Shown one piece after another: positions 35,790-48,274 of a DNA stretch of 64,000 bases. The position numbers were made by a program, and so were the translations under genes. The notes beneath the pieces are model-generated. The model was not told where the DNA came from. It did not search any database and saw only the letters and a list, made by a program, of their open reading frames with translations. The first letter of the stretch is position 1. Each line of letters starts with the position of its first letter. Source of the stretch: Smittia aterrima (taxonomy: Eukaryota > Arthropoda > Insecta > Diptera > Chironomidae); the NCBI GenBank assembly GCA_033063855.1, contig CP093831.1:11346001-11410000 (forward strand), written 5' to 3'.

Positions 35790-36503
35790 TTAATCAGGAC
35801 GATAAATTACGATTTTTGGAAGAAACTCCAGCAAGAGCACATATTCAACAGAATTCATGTTGTTATCACAGCTCATTCTTTTCAACGACCATTTTAATCC
35901 TAGTTTTAGATAAAGATTAGTATTTTCCCAATCAAGAAGTTTGTTGATCTGACTTTTAGTCTAAAAATTAAAGAAAAAGTTAAAGGTCAGTGTAATTGCC
36001 AGGGATGCAATCGCAATCTCTTGAGATTGGATGAATCATTTTGTTAATGCAACTTACCCTCTTGCTCAAGCAAATGACTGGCCATAAACTTAGTCCCAGT
36101 GAACAGCAGCAGCAGACACATCCGAAGCACAACCTGGAATCCAGGAAATCAAAAATTCTTTGTGTAAATTATTTTCGAGTAATCAGAGTCTTTGTTACCA
36201 TTTCAAGTTTATAGGCAAGTTCTTTCTAAGAATGGAATTAATGCGAGATAGCGTGGCATTAAACTCTTCGGGTGCAATCTTTGATACGAGCTGCTGCGGA
36301 AACTCTGTGTTGAATCTGTTCGATAAACCAAATCTAGAACGCAAAGAAAAGTTATCTTCAATATGTTCTCGGCTCTTTGTTTCAAGAACTTACATTGTCA
36401 CTTCTCCAATGCCTCGGATAACGACGGGCTCCTCCTGTGTCTCGGGCGGAGGAACATCCTCTTGTCCAAAGTCTTCGACGTAGATTGCATCAAAATCCGA
36501 CAT
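35790..36503 (-). CDS. CHIC2: CHIC2-like cysteine-rich hydrophobic domain protein
   Basis: Minus-strand exons 36394-36503, 36199-36333, 36058-36133 and 35790-35960 give 163 residues; human CHIC2 is 165. The start MSDFDAIYVEDF, the block IRGIGEVTIFGLSNRF, and KIAPEEFNATLSRINSIL follow the family. The cysteine-rich membrane-associating stretch LCFGCVCCCCSLGLSLWPV matches the palmitoylated region that anchors CHIC proteins to the plasma membrane and vesicles. The C-terminus ends VEYVLLLEFLPK...YRPD as in CHIC2. Its cellular role is poorly defined; the fly homologue is likely a small palmitoylated trafficking protein. It is divergently transcribed from SCOC. Confidence 0.93.
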
Positions 36504-37136
36504 GAATTAAAATTATTTACTAATTATTGAATTATTGTTCGAAAATAAACTTTCAACAAATTATAACAATTCTCGCTTTAGTAATCACTTATTTGTTTAT
36601 CATTATATCTGTTCTATTAACGACATGAGCGAGCGTTGCAGTCGGAAATCCGCTTTTATGATGAAAGTGAAATTTTAGATATTGACGAGGGGATTTGTAG
36701 AGTCAAGGGGATAATTACGTTTGAAATAATATCCTAAAAAATATTAGATAAGTGAGAAAGAAACTTCTTCCTTGATATAATGAGCTTGAGCTGGCAAAGT
36801 GGTTGACATTAAACTAAGTTAAACTACAAATACATAAGAAATTTTTAATATCAGATCTTTTTCTTCTGAGTAACACAATTTATGAACAACTCCTTGGAAA
36901 CTCTCCCAAAGCTTCTTTTAATATACAAAACAAAGTTTACTTAACTTGAAAAGTGCAGAAATTTTCTTAAAATTAAAATTGCAAGTTTAATCAAGCGTAA
37001 AGATCAAAACAACGGCCTTAATCATATTTTCTAATTGCAAAACTCTTGAAGAGTGGTAATTGAACGAAGTTTATTGTGAATACAGTAGAAGGCTTCGTAA
37101 AACAAATTTTCAACCAAAGTTAGACACGATTTAATT
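36504..37136. promoter_or_regulatory. Divergent intergenic region between CHIC2 and SCOC
   Basis: 633 bp between two oppositely oriented start codons, so both promoters should lie here. AT-rich, with no recognisable coding content and no clear core promoter motif. Confidence 0.4.
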
Positions 37137-37665
37137 ATGTCTAATTCAGAAATAAAGTCAGCGAATCTTTCGCGGTCGTTTGAAAACATTCCAGCTATTG
37201 ACGATGATGATCAAAGTAAGATAATCTACTCTGAGCTTTATGGAACTGGTAAATAACTTAAATTTTTTCCCAGTTGAAGTCAAAGATGAAGTCAATAAAA
37301 ACAAAATGAATGGAATGGGATCGAAGTCCTCGACTATGGATTCAATTAACTCCTATGGTGGATCACGCAATCAATTAGACGATGGACAAGAAGCAAGTGA
37401 TGATGTTGAGAAGGCTCGTCTGATCTCGCAAGTTCTCGAATTGCAAAACACTTTAGATGACTTGAACCAGAGAAGCACAGGCGTGAAAGAAGAAAATCTG
37501 CGATTGAAGTCGGAGAACTTAGTCCTTGGACAATACATTGGTAATTGCCTTTATTTTTGTTTGAAACTTGAGTTAAAATTATTTCATTTACTTATAGAAA
37601 ATCTAATGTCAGCATCATCAGTTTTCTCTTCTACAAGTCCTAACAATATGAACAAGAAGAAGTAA
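37137..37665 (+). CDS. SCOC: Short coiled-coil protein (SCOC)
   Basis: Three exons, 37137-37215, 37274-37540 and 37598-37665, give 137 residues. The C-terminal half carries the very conserved coiled coil ARLISQVLELQNTLDDLNQR, then VKEENLRLKSENLVLGQYIE and NLMSASSVF, followed by a basic KKK end. SCOC binds Arl1, Arl2 and Arl3 at the Golgi and, with FEZ1 and UVRAG, regulates starvation-induced autophagy. The N-terminal half is acidic, Ser/Asn-rich and probably disordered. Length and order match the family; the introns fall in phase 1 and keep the LGQYI-ENLM junction intact. Confidence 0.95.
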
Positions 37666-38546
37666 AGTCATGAATCATAAAAAATCTTCAAGCTTCGTAT
37701 TGGCGAAATCTATTGTGACAACTAATCTACATTAATTTATATTAACACTGCGATGCATCCCAACATAAGTTTTTACCTCTTAAGCTTTTAAACACAATAA
37801 ATCTATATTTGCTTCAAAAAAAGTTAACTTTTCTAATTAAAAATTAAATCAAAGGTTGCAAAATATAAAGTAAGTGTGTTCATAGCATAGACGAACAACT
37901 ATTTGAAAATATATGTTTGCCAGGTGCCAGGTCTTATGACTTATGATTATTCGAGAAATTAACTTTTGATAGTTCTGAAGTTTAACGTACATGTAATCGA
38001 ATATTGTTTAAAGTTACGAAGGTTCTCAGTTTTGCAATTTCATTGGTATTACCGCGGAGAAAACTTTAAAATTAAAAAACTGAGTTAATATAAATTGTAT
38101 AAACTTCAATTAAAGTTAATCTGATTGAGAAACAAGTGCGAAAGGTGAGGAGCTAAAATGTAAATTCAAAAACTTTGTACTTTCATGAAAAAGTTTAAAG
38201 CTTTGTTTTGACTTCGTTACTTTAAAATGTTTCTGCGTTTTAGCAATGGCGTCATTCAGATTAAATGCAAGTGATAAATGCTTTCTATTAAGCGCCGAAA
38301 TCTTTAAATATCAATTTAATGTTATTCTGAACAGACGCTGAGTTTTCTCTTTATGTGTCGTGGGGTCGATAATAATTTCAGAAAACCCTTCTCTCGGTAT
38401 AAACTTCGTTTTACAAAGAGAATATAGAACCGACGATACTTCAAGTCTTGCTTGGGAAATTTTTTAGCGGGAACATTTCTAAATTTAAGCTTTATCTTAT
38501 TTCTTATAGATTAATGTAACAATTGCAGCAATCGAGATAAACTAAG
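37666..38546. other. Intergenic between SCOC and woc
   Basis: About 880 bp. An AATAAA at about 37796-37801 probably serves SCOC. The right part must hold the woc promoter and 5' leader. No coding region was seen. Confidence 0.5.
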
Positions 38547-41500
38547 ATGGAAGAACCGCAAGTGACAACTAGTGAAATCGAAGCGGAGGCTCAAAAAAGT
38601 GAAATTAATGATATCTTGCAATCAGGATTCGAAGATGAGAAAGTGAATCAAATTCAAGTAGACGAGGAGTTGAACAATCAGCCTGGGACATCCTTCATTA
38701 GCAAACCAACTGAAGATTTGCCAGATGTCTCGTCACAGATGACACCAACTGACATATTAGAAGAAGCCGGCATCGAAACCAATGTTTCGATGATCGAGGA
38801 TGATGTATTGGCGCAATCTGAAATGGAAGCAGTTGAGTTTGCAAATCCTCCAAGTGATTTGGACATCACTGCTCAATCAGAAATCGCTGACTTAGATTTC
38901 ACTGAAGCCTCAGTTAACATTTCTCAACTCGATGTGGCAAACCATGATGACAGCAACGATGCTTTCAACGCATTGAAGGAGTCAGAGACTGATGCTTTGC
39001 AAGAACCTAAAGAGGAAGTAGAAGAACCAAAAGAACTAGATGAAGAAAAGACTCTTGAAGTTAAATCTGACGATGTAGCTCTTGAAACTTCAGATGTCAC
39101 TGAAATAGAGCCTCCGACCTCTGTGGACACTCCAATGGAAACAGATGATACACCAATTGAAGTTCAAGAATCAGTAGATGTCGAAAAAGAGGCAACAAGT
39201 CCTGTTGATGCTGAGATGTCTCAATTAGACGATATACGAGAAGCTGAAGAAGCCGAAGAAATTCATGGAGACGATGAAACCACAGAAACAACAAATGAGG
39301 GCGAAGGTGTCGATGAAGATCTTTGCTTACTCGGCGATGAGACAGAATGCGATGCTGACAAAGATGCTTCAGCTCAAATCGAAGATGTTATTGAAGATGA
39401 ATCAACTACTGAAGCTTCTGCTAACATAACGACAGATGCCGTTGATGAAGGTTCTGAAGACAAAGAAGTCGTGGAACCCGAGACTACTGAAGTCGAAGAA
39501 ATTCAAGATGACATTGTCGAGCCAAGTCCTTTGACAGAAAACGAAATTCGAGAAATCGATGGAGAAACTTCGGAAGCGTCTTGCTTGAACTGTGAAAACG
39601 TTGCAGTTTGTTTATATCAAGTGATGGAAGGTTCAGAACTAAAGTATTTGTGCACATTCAATTGTGTTAAGGAACACCGCGAAGACAATCCCGATAAATA
39701 TTCTCTAACTCAGAAGAAAGTGCGAGTTTATGAAATCCATGAGCCAACTGACAATGTCTGTGTAAAGTGTAGCGAAACAAAAGTTTGCAAATATCGTTTC
39801 CGCGCCAATGTAGTGAAAACTGTAACAAAAGATCCACCCATGGCCGTTGAAGGAGAAGATGTTCAAGAAGCGACTGAACCAATAACTGAAACAGTTCAAA
39901 GTGTGGAAGAAAATTTCATTTGTGACGACGAGTGCTTGAAACAAATAATTGGTGACAACGAAGAAAAGTATATCGTGAATCAAGTGAAACGTCGTTCTGA
40001 ACGTGCTCGCACTCTACCTCAACCTGTTGAGCCTGAAGAGGAAGTGCCGAAAATCGCAGCTAGAACTGATGCCGAAGTAGAAGCGGCGAAAATCGACAGA
40101 GATGAAAGTTTTGTTCGTCGTTGCAATCACTGTTTCACCGTCATTCAGTTATCAAGCAAATCCATTCAATGGGAAGCTTATGATTTCTGCAATGACAAAT
40201 GCTTGGGACAATATCAAAATATTATCGCTGCTACATGCACTCAATGCAATAAAGTGGTGTCAACATCATCTATAGGGAAGCTTTGTGTACGATTTGGACC
40301 TGAAATTAAACAATTTTGCGCAACTGAATGCTTAAACGATTTTAAGAAAACATATATAACGTGTGCTCTGTGTTCGAAGAACTTAAAGAACGACGAAAAT
40401 GAAGAAAATGTTACACCTAAACGTGGTAATCAGTTCTGTAACGAAGATTGTGCAAACACTTATGACAGAATCATCAATCCAAGAAAAAAGCGATCGCCTC
40501 GCATTTGTTCAGTTTGCAACAACAAGAAGATACCGAAAGTTGAAATAATCCTTGACGAAAACATTCATCACTTCTGCTCGAATCCTTGCTTTTCCGCTTT
40601 TAAATTCGTTAACAACGTCTCTCCTGATCAATGCGAAATGTGTACAAAATATTTCGAGCGCAAATCAAACGATGCGCACACAATCTATCAAGGAGATGAA
40701 ACCAAAATGTTCTGTACGCAATTGTGCTTGAACATATTCATCACGAAGAGCCGTGAAATATGGCAATGCAACTGGTGTCGCGTCAGCAAATACAGTTACG
40801 ATATGATTCAGTTAGATTATGGCAATATTCGAATGTGTTCGCTGAATTGTTCGTCCCTTCACGAGGTTTCTACCAATGCGTTGACTCGAAAGCAATCAGC
40901 GTGCGACCATTGTCAAGCACAAAAACAGCAGCAATATCATCTCACAATGTCTGATTCATCGATTCGCAATTTCTGTACATATCAATGCGTTATGGGTTTC
41001 CAAAGTCAATTCAGCAAGAGCAGAATTGCTCTGGATCAGCCATCTGTTGTTCCAGCGGGAACTGCAAAACGTATCAAGCCTCCTTCAGCAAACTGTAAGT
41101 CTCATTTAAAAAATTCATTGATAACAAAATAAAAATTTTCCCTTAAAGTTGATCTAGGAAAGAAGCCTGAACCGATCAGCAAACGTCGAGGGCGACCACC
41201 TTACAATCCAATCACGAACAAACGGTCAGGATCACCAATTCCAGTACCAGAGCTCACAGTTCAACTCGAGCGTCTGTCAGATATTCCTGCTAGAGTGAAG
41301 GTTTCATCATTGTCGTCACTGACCGGAGGACCATCAAGTTGGAAAATCTCAAATAATGAATCTGTTTCGCGAGGATCATCGCCTGTTCGTGTTGAGCATA
41401 AAACACAAGTGGTGACTATTCCTCCGCTGCCAAAACAATTTGGAAATAAGTCGACAATGTGCAAGTCAATCACTTTAAACAAAGCCATAAATTGTGTTCC

Positions 41501-43399
41501 AACGATGACAGACGCTGAATGCCAAACTGATGATTGGTTAGAACAACGAGTCATTGTTCCTGTTCCAATCCCAATTTTCGTGCCACAACCGATGATGATG
41601 TACTCGATACCAACACCTGTTGGTAAGTAATCTGCATAAAAATATGTTGATGATAAAAATTGCTAATTCAAATCATTCTCTCTTCTCAGCCGTTCCTTTT
41701 GTACTCCCAATACCGGTTCCTGTCTTTGTTCCAACCACAAGAAATTCAGCGAGTGGCATCATGAAAGAAATCAAGAAAATTCAAGAGAAAATGCCAACAG
41801 ATCCGTATGAAGCTGAACTTTTGATGATGGCAGAAATGGTTGCTGGCGATAAGAAACGCGAGGAAACCGATTCAGACTCTGATGAAAACAATGAGATGGA
41901 GTATCCGGATGGCATCGATAATAACGCATCGTTTAACGAAGATTTGGTTCAAATGGCATTTAAAATGGCTGGAAACGATTTCGATGATCCTCCTGTTGAT
42001 TTAGAGAATGAGATGACAGCAAATACGATCTCACAGACTTCAAATTTTGGCGACGATATAGATCCACATTCTCTCCATCCCCATCAACTTTTACTGCTTC
42101 AACAACAAAGAGAAGCTGCTGCAATGCAATCAAACCGTGGCCGCAAACGAATTCAACAGCCATCGCCTAAGCAAACAATCAACCGCAACAGCGCACCTAA
42201 CAAGAGAATTAAACGTGAAATGGAGGTGATGCAACCTGAAATTCCACGAGAGCCAGCTGAAAAACCGGACGCAAATATGTGCTTGAAGTATACTTTCGGA
42301 GTCAATGCTTGGAAACAATGGGTTGCAACAAAGAATGCAGACTTTGAGAAATCTTCAATTCGTCGAAAGCCAATAAAATCAGAGATACTTCAATTAACCG
42401 CAGACGAGTTGAATTACTCCTTGTGCATGTTCGTGAAAGAAGTTAGAAAACCTAACGGCAGTGAATATGCTCCTGACACAATCTACTATTTGGTCCTTGG
42501 TAAGTTTATTTATCTAGTTCAAATTTGTTCTGTTATTAATTATTTTCTTCTTGACTTAAAGGCATTCAACAATATCTTTACGAAAACGGACGCATTGACA
42601 ACATTTTCACGGATCGATATTACGAACAGTTTACAGACTGTCTCGATGAAGTTGCTAAGAAGTTCTCAGTTCTTTATAATGATTCTCGTGAGTCTACGTA
42701 ATTATTATTTTCATGTAACAACTTTATTTACTCTTTTTGTGTTTTCAGAATACATTGTTACTCGAGTCGAAGAAGAGCATTTATGGGAGTGCAAGCAACT
42801 TGGTGCTCATTCTCCACATGTCCTTCTTAGTACCCTAATGTTCTTCAATACAAAGCATTTTAATCTTGTGGTAAGTTTAACAATTTTTGTAATTTGACAA
42901 TGTCTAATTTCAATTACTTTTTCAGACGGTTGATGAACATATGGAGCTTTCATTCTCTCATATAATGAAACACTGGAAGAGAAATCCAAATCAACCTGGT
43001 GCAGCAAAGGTTCCAGGATCTCGCAATGTTTTACTTCGTTTCTATCCTCCCCAGTCATCACTTGAAGCAAACTCACGCAAGAAGAAAGTATACGAACAGC
43101 AGGAGAATGAGGATAATCCCCTACGATGCCCAGTCAAACTTTATGAGTTCTATCTTTCAAAATGGTTCGTTGTTGAATTCTTTAAAATGAAAATTATTTT
43201 ATAACACTTGAAAATTTCTTTCAGTCCCGAAAGTGTCAAGACAAGAAATGATGTGTTCTACCTTCAGCCCGAGCGCTCTTGCGTTCCTGACTCGCCCGTG
43301 TGGTACTCAACGCAGCCGTTAAGTCGTGACGCACTCAGCAAAATGCTTCATCGTGTGAAAATGGTTAAAGAAATCAACATCGCTCTTCTCACAAGTTAA
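38547..43399 (+). CDS. woc: without children / ZMYM-type MYM zinc-finger protein
   Basis: Seven exons: 38547-41094, 41149-41622, 41690-42499, 42562-42687, 42749-42870, 42926-43164, 43225-43399, giving 1497 residues. The first about 345 residues are strongly acidic and cysteine-poor. Then about nine MYM-type modules follow (for example CVKCSETKVCKYRF, CTQCNKVV, CALCSKNL, each with a downstream FCxxxC). A basic AT-hook-like KRRGRPPY lies in exon 2, then proline-rich VPVPIPIFVP and VLPIPVPVFVP stretches. The C-terminal DUF3504-type domain (PDTIYYLVLGIQQYLYENGR through YSTQPLSRDALSKMLHR) is typical of ZMYM2/3/4. Fly Woc is a chromatin protein needed for ecdysone biosynthesis and telomere capping. 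Stops of woc and mRpL19 converge. Confidence 0.92.
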
Positions 43400-43573
43400 A
43401 TAAGCACAAGAAAAACGACAACAACACTGAAGTCAGTTTAACATCGAAATTTAGACTATACATCCCTCTTTGTTTACTTTCCAATATAATTGATGTAAAA
43501 AAATCTCGAGAAATAAATATTCACTGAATTAAGTTTTTATTTTCTAATTTCTTCCAAACTCTGCTTTACAGAC

Positions 43574-44572
43574 TTATGCTAATTTCGATGGCTTAGTGAT
43601 CGATCTTCTAGCTTTCATCTTTTTCTTGTTATCTTCATTGATATCCTTGATTCGTGAGAAAATTTCGGAGAAAATCTTTGTCTGCTCTTCTTCGCTGTGT
43701 GATCTTCTGTACTCTTTCATCAAATCATATTTCTCCCAAGGAGTTTCACGTGCCGCAGCTAAGCGTCTGTGTTTATCATAAAGTAACTCATCAACGTTCT
43801 CAACACCTTGAAGATCTTGACGTTCCCATCTCTCCAACCAAGGACGTGGCTTAAGCTTTACTTTAGTTTCGTTGATAGGCACAGCAGAACCTTCAGGTAA
43901 TATCTCTGCCTCCATGTTAAGGTCAAAAGTGCTGTACTCAGGAAGTGCATCACGAAGATAAAAGAGTTTATCGTCTAATCGTTTCTCTAATTTTAGAACT
44001 TCAATCTTTTGCAACGTTGGATCATACAGCTCGAATTGAATTTCAACTCCCTGATGGTCAATGCAATTCCTCAGAATGAAATTTGCTCGTAATCCGTTGC
44101 GATCTCGATCAATGCAAATGCCTACAAAACGATTAGTTTTTCCTTGAGAGTGTGGATCTGATGAAGTTACAGCGATAATAGAGCCAACATAGAATTCAGG
44201 AATATGAATCTGGGTTCGTCTAAAAAAAGTTTGTCATGAAATGCGGCTTTTGAAAATAGAAAACAAAATTACCTCTCAAGCATGTCTTTCCTCTCGAGTC
44301 TCTCCCTAACAACATTTCTGAATCGTTGACTGGGATCTGGCAGGAACTCTCTATACTGGAAACGAAACTCTTGAGGGATGAAAAAAGAGTTCTTGCGCTT
44401 TTCTCTGGTCGGCTCATTTTGTTGTTCAAAGATTTGTTGTTCTTTTGCCGAGAAGCAACGTGACAATCCAACTGAAAATGAGTTAGCTTGAAACAATTGA
44501 TGTTAGGAATAATCATTGAGTCTTACGCTGTACGTTTATCACTTGCTTTGGCCTTAAAAGTGATCGGATCAT
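43574..44572 (-). CDS. mRpL19: Mitochondrial ribosomal protein L19
   Basis: Minus-strand exons 44527-44572, 44273-44471 and 43574-44219 give 296 residues, near the human 292. The N-terminus MIRSLLRPKQVINVQLGLSR is basic and acid-free, a mitochondrial presequence. The core shows IPEFYVGSIIAVT, GICIDRDRNGLRANFILRN, GVEIQFELYDP and VLKLEKRLDDKLFYLRDALP, which identify bL19m of the large mitochondrial subunit. It sits near intersubunit bridges of the mitoribosome. The first exon carries only the first 15 codons. The 5' end is divergent from TFIIA-L, 309 bp away. Confidence 0.95.
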
Positions 44573-44881
44573 TTTTCACGATATTTATTTTTTTACGTAG
44601 TTTTGAAAGGGTCGAAAGCATCGAGTTCTACAAAATAAAAGTAATTTTTTTTTCGAAATAACTGATTATTCTACGAGAAAATGTTTAATAATTTATAAAT
44701 TTCAAGTTTATATCAATTTGATATTCAATCAAGAAAAAGTTCGAGATATTTCGATTTCCGTTCTTGGTTATTTTAGAAGACGTTGCCAAAACATTCTTAC
44801 GTGAAGTCCCCTCTCTCGACTCTAAATAAATAAAAATTTGTTTAAACCTCGTTCAAGCATCGTATTCACAAACAGAACGAG
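44573..44881. promoter_or_regulatory. Divergent promoter region of mRpL19 and TFIIA-L
   Basis: 309 bp between opposing start codons of two housekeeping genes. AT-rich, with no obvious TATA box. Its role is inferred from geometry. Confidence 0.4.
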
Positions 44882-46566
44882 ATGGCTCAAACATCAGCTT
44901 CGTCGTCCGTGGTAAGCTATTGAAGGATTAAATAATTCAAGTCGTTTTCTCTAAATATTCGAGATCATAAATTTTCAAATATGTTTGGTCATTACGCCTT
45001 ATATTTAAGTTTTCTAAAGCCTGAAACGTGTGATATTAGCAAATGAAATAACAATGAAAAGGATGATAAATCGAAAAGTTTCCTAATTTCTCGAGAGAAA
45101 TGAATTAAAAATATTTCATGAAACTGTGAATCTAGCTCATAAACAATTATTTCTCGACAGCTTAAACTCTACCAGCTCGTTATTGAGGATGTAGTTACAA
45201 ATGTTCGAGATGCATTTTTGGATGAAGGTGTAGATGAACAAGTGCTTCAAGAAATGAAGCAGATCTGGACAAATCGGTTGATGGCTAGTAAAGCAGTTGA
45301 CGTCGTCCCTGAGCCACTAGCGCCAAACTCACAACCAGCCCTTCTTGCTAACAATCCCAAGGTTAGTAGTCGTATTGGTGTTTGATGTTTACTTGTAAGA
45401 ATTAAATCTAAATAAAGCTTTATTCTGATTACACGCCGCCACTTAGGCTTCTTGACAGTCGAAGGTATTTACTTTGCTGTCAACAACACTTCTCGTTAAT
45501 TAGCTTCCCAAGCAATTTTCTCACTGTTTATTATAATTTCAGGCCAACGGCGCGAAATCTAAGAAAGCATTGGCAGCCGAGCAAAAGAACAATATTTCAT
45601 TATCGATGAATGGAAATGCAAAAGGAATTTCTGGTGTTCCACCACTCGCATCAACCATCAACAAAAGCAGTTTGCAAACAAAAGCTCCACAACAGTCAAC
45701 AATTAAAACTGAACCTTCACAGGCGGCTACAACATCGCAATCCTCTTCAACCTCACACGCTCAAAATGGTCCCCCAGCTTTACAAACAACGCTCGATCCA
45801 AATAAGTTGATTCCCATTCAAATTACTCTCCCGCCCCAAGCGAACGAAACAGAAAATCGTGTTTTAACAATCAAAGTGCCGGCAAGAGCAATTCAAGAGA
45901 ATCAGCTTCAGCAGGTTATAACTGGAGAAATTATTACATCTATCATGCCTCTGCAACCCAATGTTGCATCTGCTGTTCTTCAGCAACATGTCACATCAGT
46001 GCTCAACACAATTTATGCAAAAAGTATGATCATTAATCTTTAAAGTTGAAAACAGAATGAGATAATAACTTTAAAATATTTTTAGATCCTCTAAAGGTCA
46101 GTAGACAACTGGATGGAACAGCCGGAGACACTTCGGATGAAGATGGAAGTGACATAAGCGATGACCAGTAAGTTTAATAATTTATAAGTCATTTTACGAG
46201 CATACTAAAACTATTCTTTTACAGCTTTGACGATCTCGACGACGACGACTTGAACAAAGACGATGATGCCAGCGACATTAACGACATCGAAGGTGGTGCG
46301 GAAGAGGAGCCACTAAACTCTGAAGACGATGTCACAGATGAAGACAATGCTGACTTGTTTGAAACGGATAACGTTGTCGTGTGTCAGTATGATAAGGTAA
46401 CTTGTTGATTGACTGAATCGAAAACAAAACATTTCTAACGATTTTTTTCATTCAACAGATTAATCGATCTCGCAACAAATGGAAGTTTTACTTGAAAGAT
46501 GGGATAATGAATCTTGGTGGCAAGGATTATGTTTTTCAAAAGTCTAATGGCGACGCTGAGTGGTAA
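44882..46566 (+). CDS. TfIIA-L: TFIIA large subunit (alpha/beta precursor)
   Basis: Six exons: 44882-44911, 45161-45361, 45543-46023, 46086-46167, 46225-46396, 46459-46566, giving 357 residues. The N-terminal four-helix-bundle part LKLYQLVIEDVVTNVRDAF and MKQIWTNRL, an unconserved Gln/Ser/Thr-rich centre, an acidic stretch DDLDDDDLN, and the C-terminal beta-barrel strands VVVCQYDKINRSRNKWKFY and GIMNLGGKDYVFQ match the family. TFIIA binds TBP and upstream DNA and stabilises the preinitiation complex; the precursor is normally cleaved by Taspase-1 into alpha and beta. The candidate cleavage region is near QLDGTAGDTSD, resembling the QVDG consensus but reading QLDG. The longest intron (45362-45542) has a splice-like 6-nt unit. 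Confidence 0.95.
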
Positions 46567-47142
46567 AGCGTTCGGATAGCTTCTTCACAAAGTTCACTAA
46601 ATTAATACGTTTAGCTTTCATTTCTCTTTCATATTTTTTTTCTCGTTAACTTAAAACTTTTGTCTGAATGGCTGAAAGCAAAACATCTTTCGGTTCTTAA
46701 TGAAATAAACAAGAATAAACTTATCACTCTCTTTTTCCTAATTTTGTTGTTCTCAACAGGTTTCAAAACAATCAATTGCTAAAACAACAAAGCACGTGTA
46801 GTTAGCGAAAATGCATTCATTCGAAAAGTCGGACATTGTTGCGCAGACTCTCTCCGCCAATCGATTTTGTGAATAAAGCTGACTAAAGTTTCCCTTTAAA
46901 AAAAATTCGTTCATTTATTTATCAGAGGTTTAAAATCTCAAAACGCAATCCAACTCCATTCCCTTAACTTTAGTTATTTGAAAGTCAACCGAGAACCTCC
47001 ATCGCACAAAGAAATAATTCAATTTCAATAAAATCAAAGTTTTTCCAAACAAAAATATTTATTAAATATCGAAAAGTGTTTCTGACGAATCAAAAATTCC
47101 ATTAAATTTAAAAGTGAAATCGAATTTAGTTTTCCGAGAACA
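46567..47142. other. Intergenic between TFIIA-L and Rab gene
   Basis: About 575 bp. AATAAA-type signals near 46702-46716 likely serve TFIIA-L. The right part is the Rab 5' leader. No coding region was seen. Confidence 0.5.
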
Positions 47143-48014
47143 ATGGAAAATATATTTGCAACATACAAAGTTCTTGTTCTTGGCGATAGTAATGGTAAGT
47201 TGAAAAATATTTTGTTTCCCCTTTCACAAATTTAACTCTTGCCCATCCATTTAAAGTAGGAAAAACCTGCCTCGTTCATAGATATTGCGACGAGCGCTAT
47301 TATGACACATACATAAGCACAATTGGTAATTCGTGGATCGTTAGCGAGTATAAATTTTCATTAAATTTATTTTTCTCTTTGTCTCAGGCATCGACTTTAA
47401 ACAAAAGCTTATAAATTTAGATGGCGTGCCTATCAAGCTACAAATTTGGGATACAGCAGGTCAGGAGCGATTCAGGACTTTAACGACAGCCTATTACCGT
47501 GGAGCGATGGGGATAATTCTCATGTATGACATCACCAGCTTGGAATCATTCAACAATCTTTCTTATTGGCTGAGAAACATTCAAGAGAATGCAGCGCCTG
47601 ACGTTGTAAAAATTCTAGCGGGAAATAAATGCGAGTGTACAACTGCACAAAGAGCCGTAACGAAAGAACGAGGAGAGAAGGTAAAAAAGATTAATGATTA
47701 TCAAAGTATCTTGATGACAAATTAAGTCTTCTTAGATTGCCGAGACATTTGACATGCCATTCTTTGAAATTAGCAACAAGCAATCGATTAACGTCGAGGA
47801 GTGCTTCCTAACATTAGCTCGACTGATTCGAGAACAACGAGAGCAACGAGTAATTAATATTATCTCAACGAGCATCAACATCAATCTCACTCATATTTCA
47901 TTTTAGGGCGACAACTTTGACGATGATCCATCAGGAAATATGAAGAAAAGCAGATCTGGTGGCCCAGGGTCGTTCACCCTTGGAGATGCTGAAAGTGGAA
48001 GATGTTCCTGCTAA
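47143..48014 (+). CDS. Rab-family small GTPase with NKCE in place of NKxD
   Basis: Five exons, 47143-47194, 47257-47325, 47388-47680, 47736-47849 and 47907-48014, give 211 residues. The P-loop is GDSNVGKT, switch I ends STIGIDF, switch II is WDTAGQERFRTLTTAYYRG, and the C-terminus CSC is a double-cysteine prenylation site. The switch regions resemble the Rab3/Rab8 clade. The body resembles the insect RabX4 group as I recall it, but I cannot confirm this. Rab proteins cycle between GTP and GDP to direct vesicle traffic. The G4 motif, usually NKxD, reads GNKCE here; this Asp normally contacts the guanine base. The alternative is a sequencing or annotation artefact, but the flanking reading frame is intact. 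Confidence 0.88.
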
Positions 48015-48274
48015 TTCATCTCGACTTTCATATCAAATTACTAATCAAACACCGTTCCCTAAAATTCTTTTGATTTTACCATTCACTTACTTAGACGAAG
48101 TTTAAATTTTGCTAATGTCAACATGTAGAGAATAAAAAAATAAGTTGGAATAGATTTGTTTTAACAAGATGTTTATTGCAGCGTGTGGAATTTACATAAA
48201 TTATTTCACAAATCGTCTACGACGAAAAGGAAAGGGATTTTTGTACAAGGATGTCATGAAGGGTGGCGAACTTC

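Noticed and set aside
43596..43854. Plus-strand ORFs over mRpL19
   Set aside because: Shadows of a well-supported minus-strand exon.
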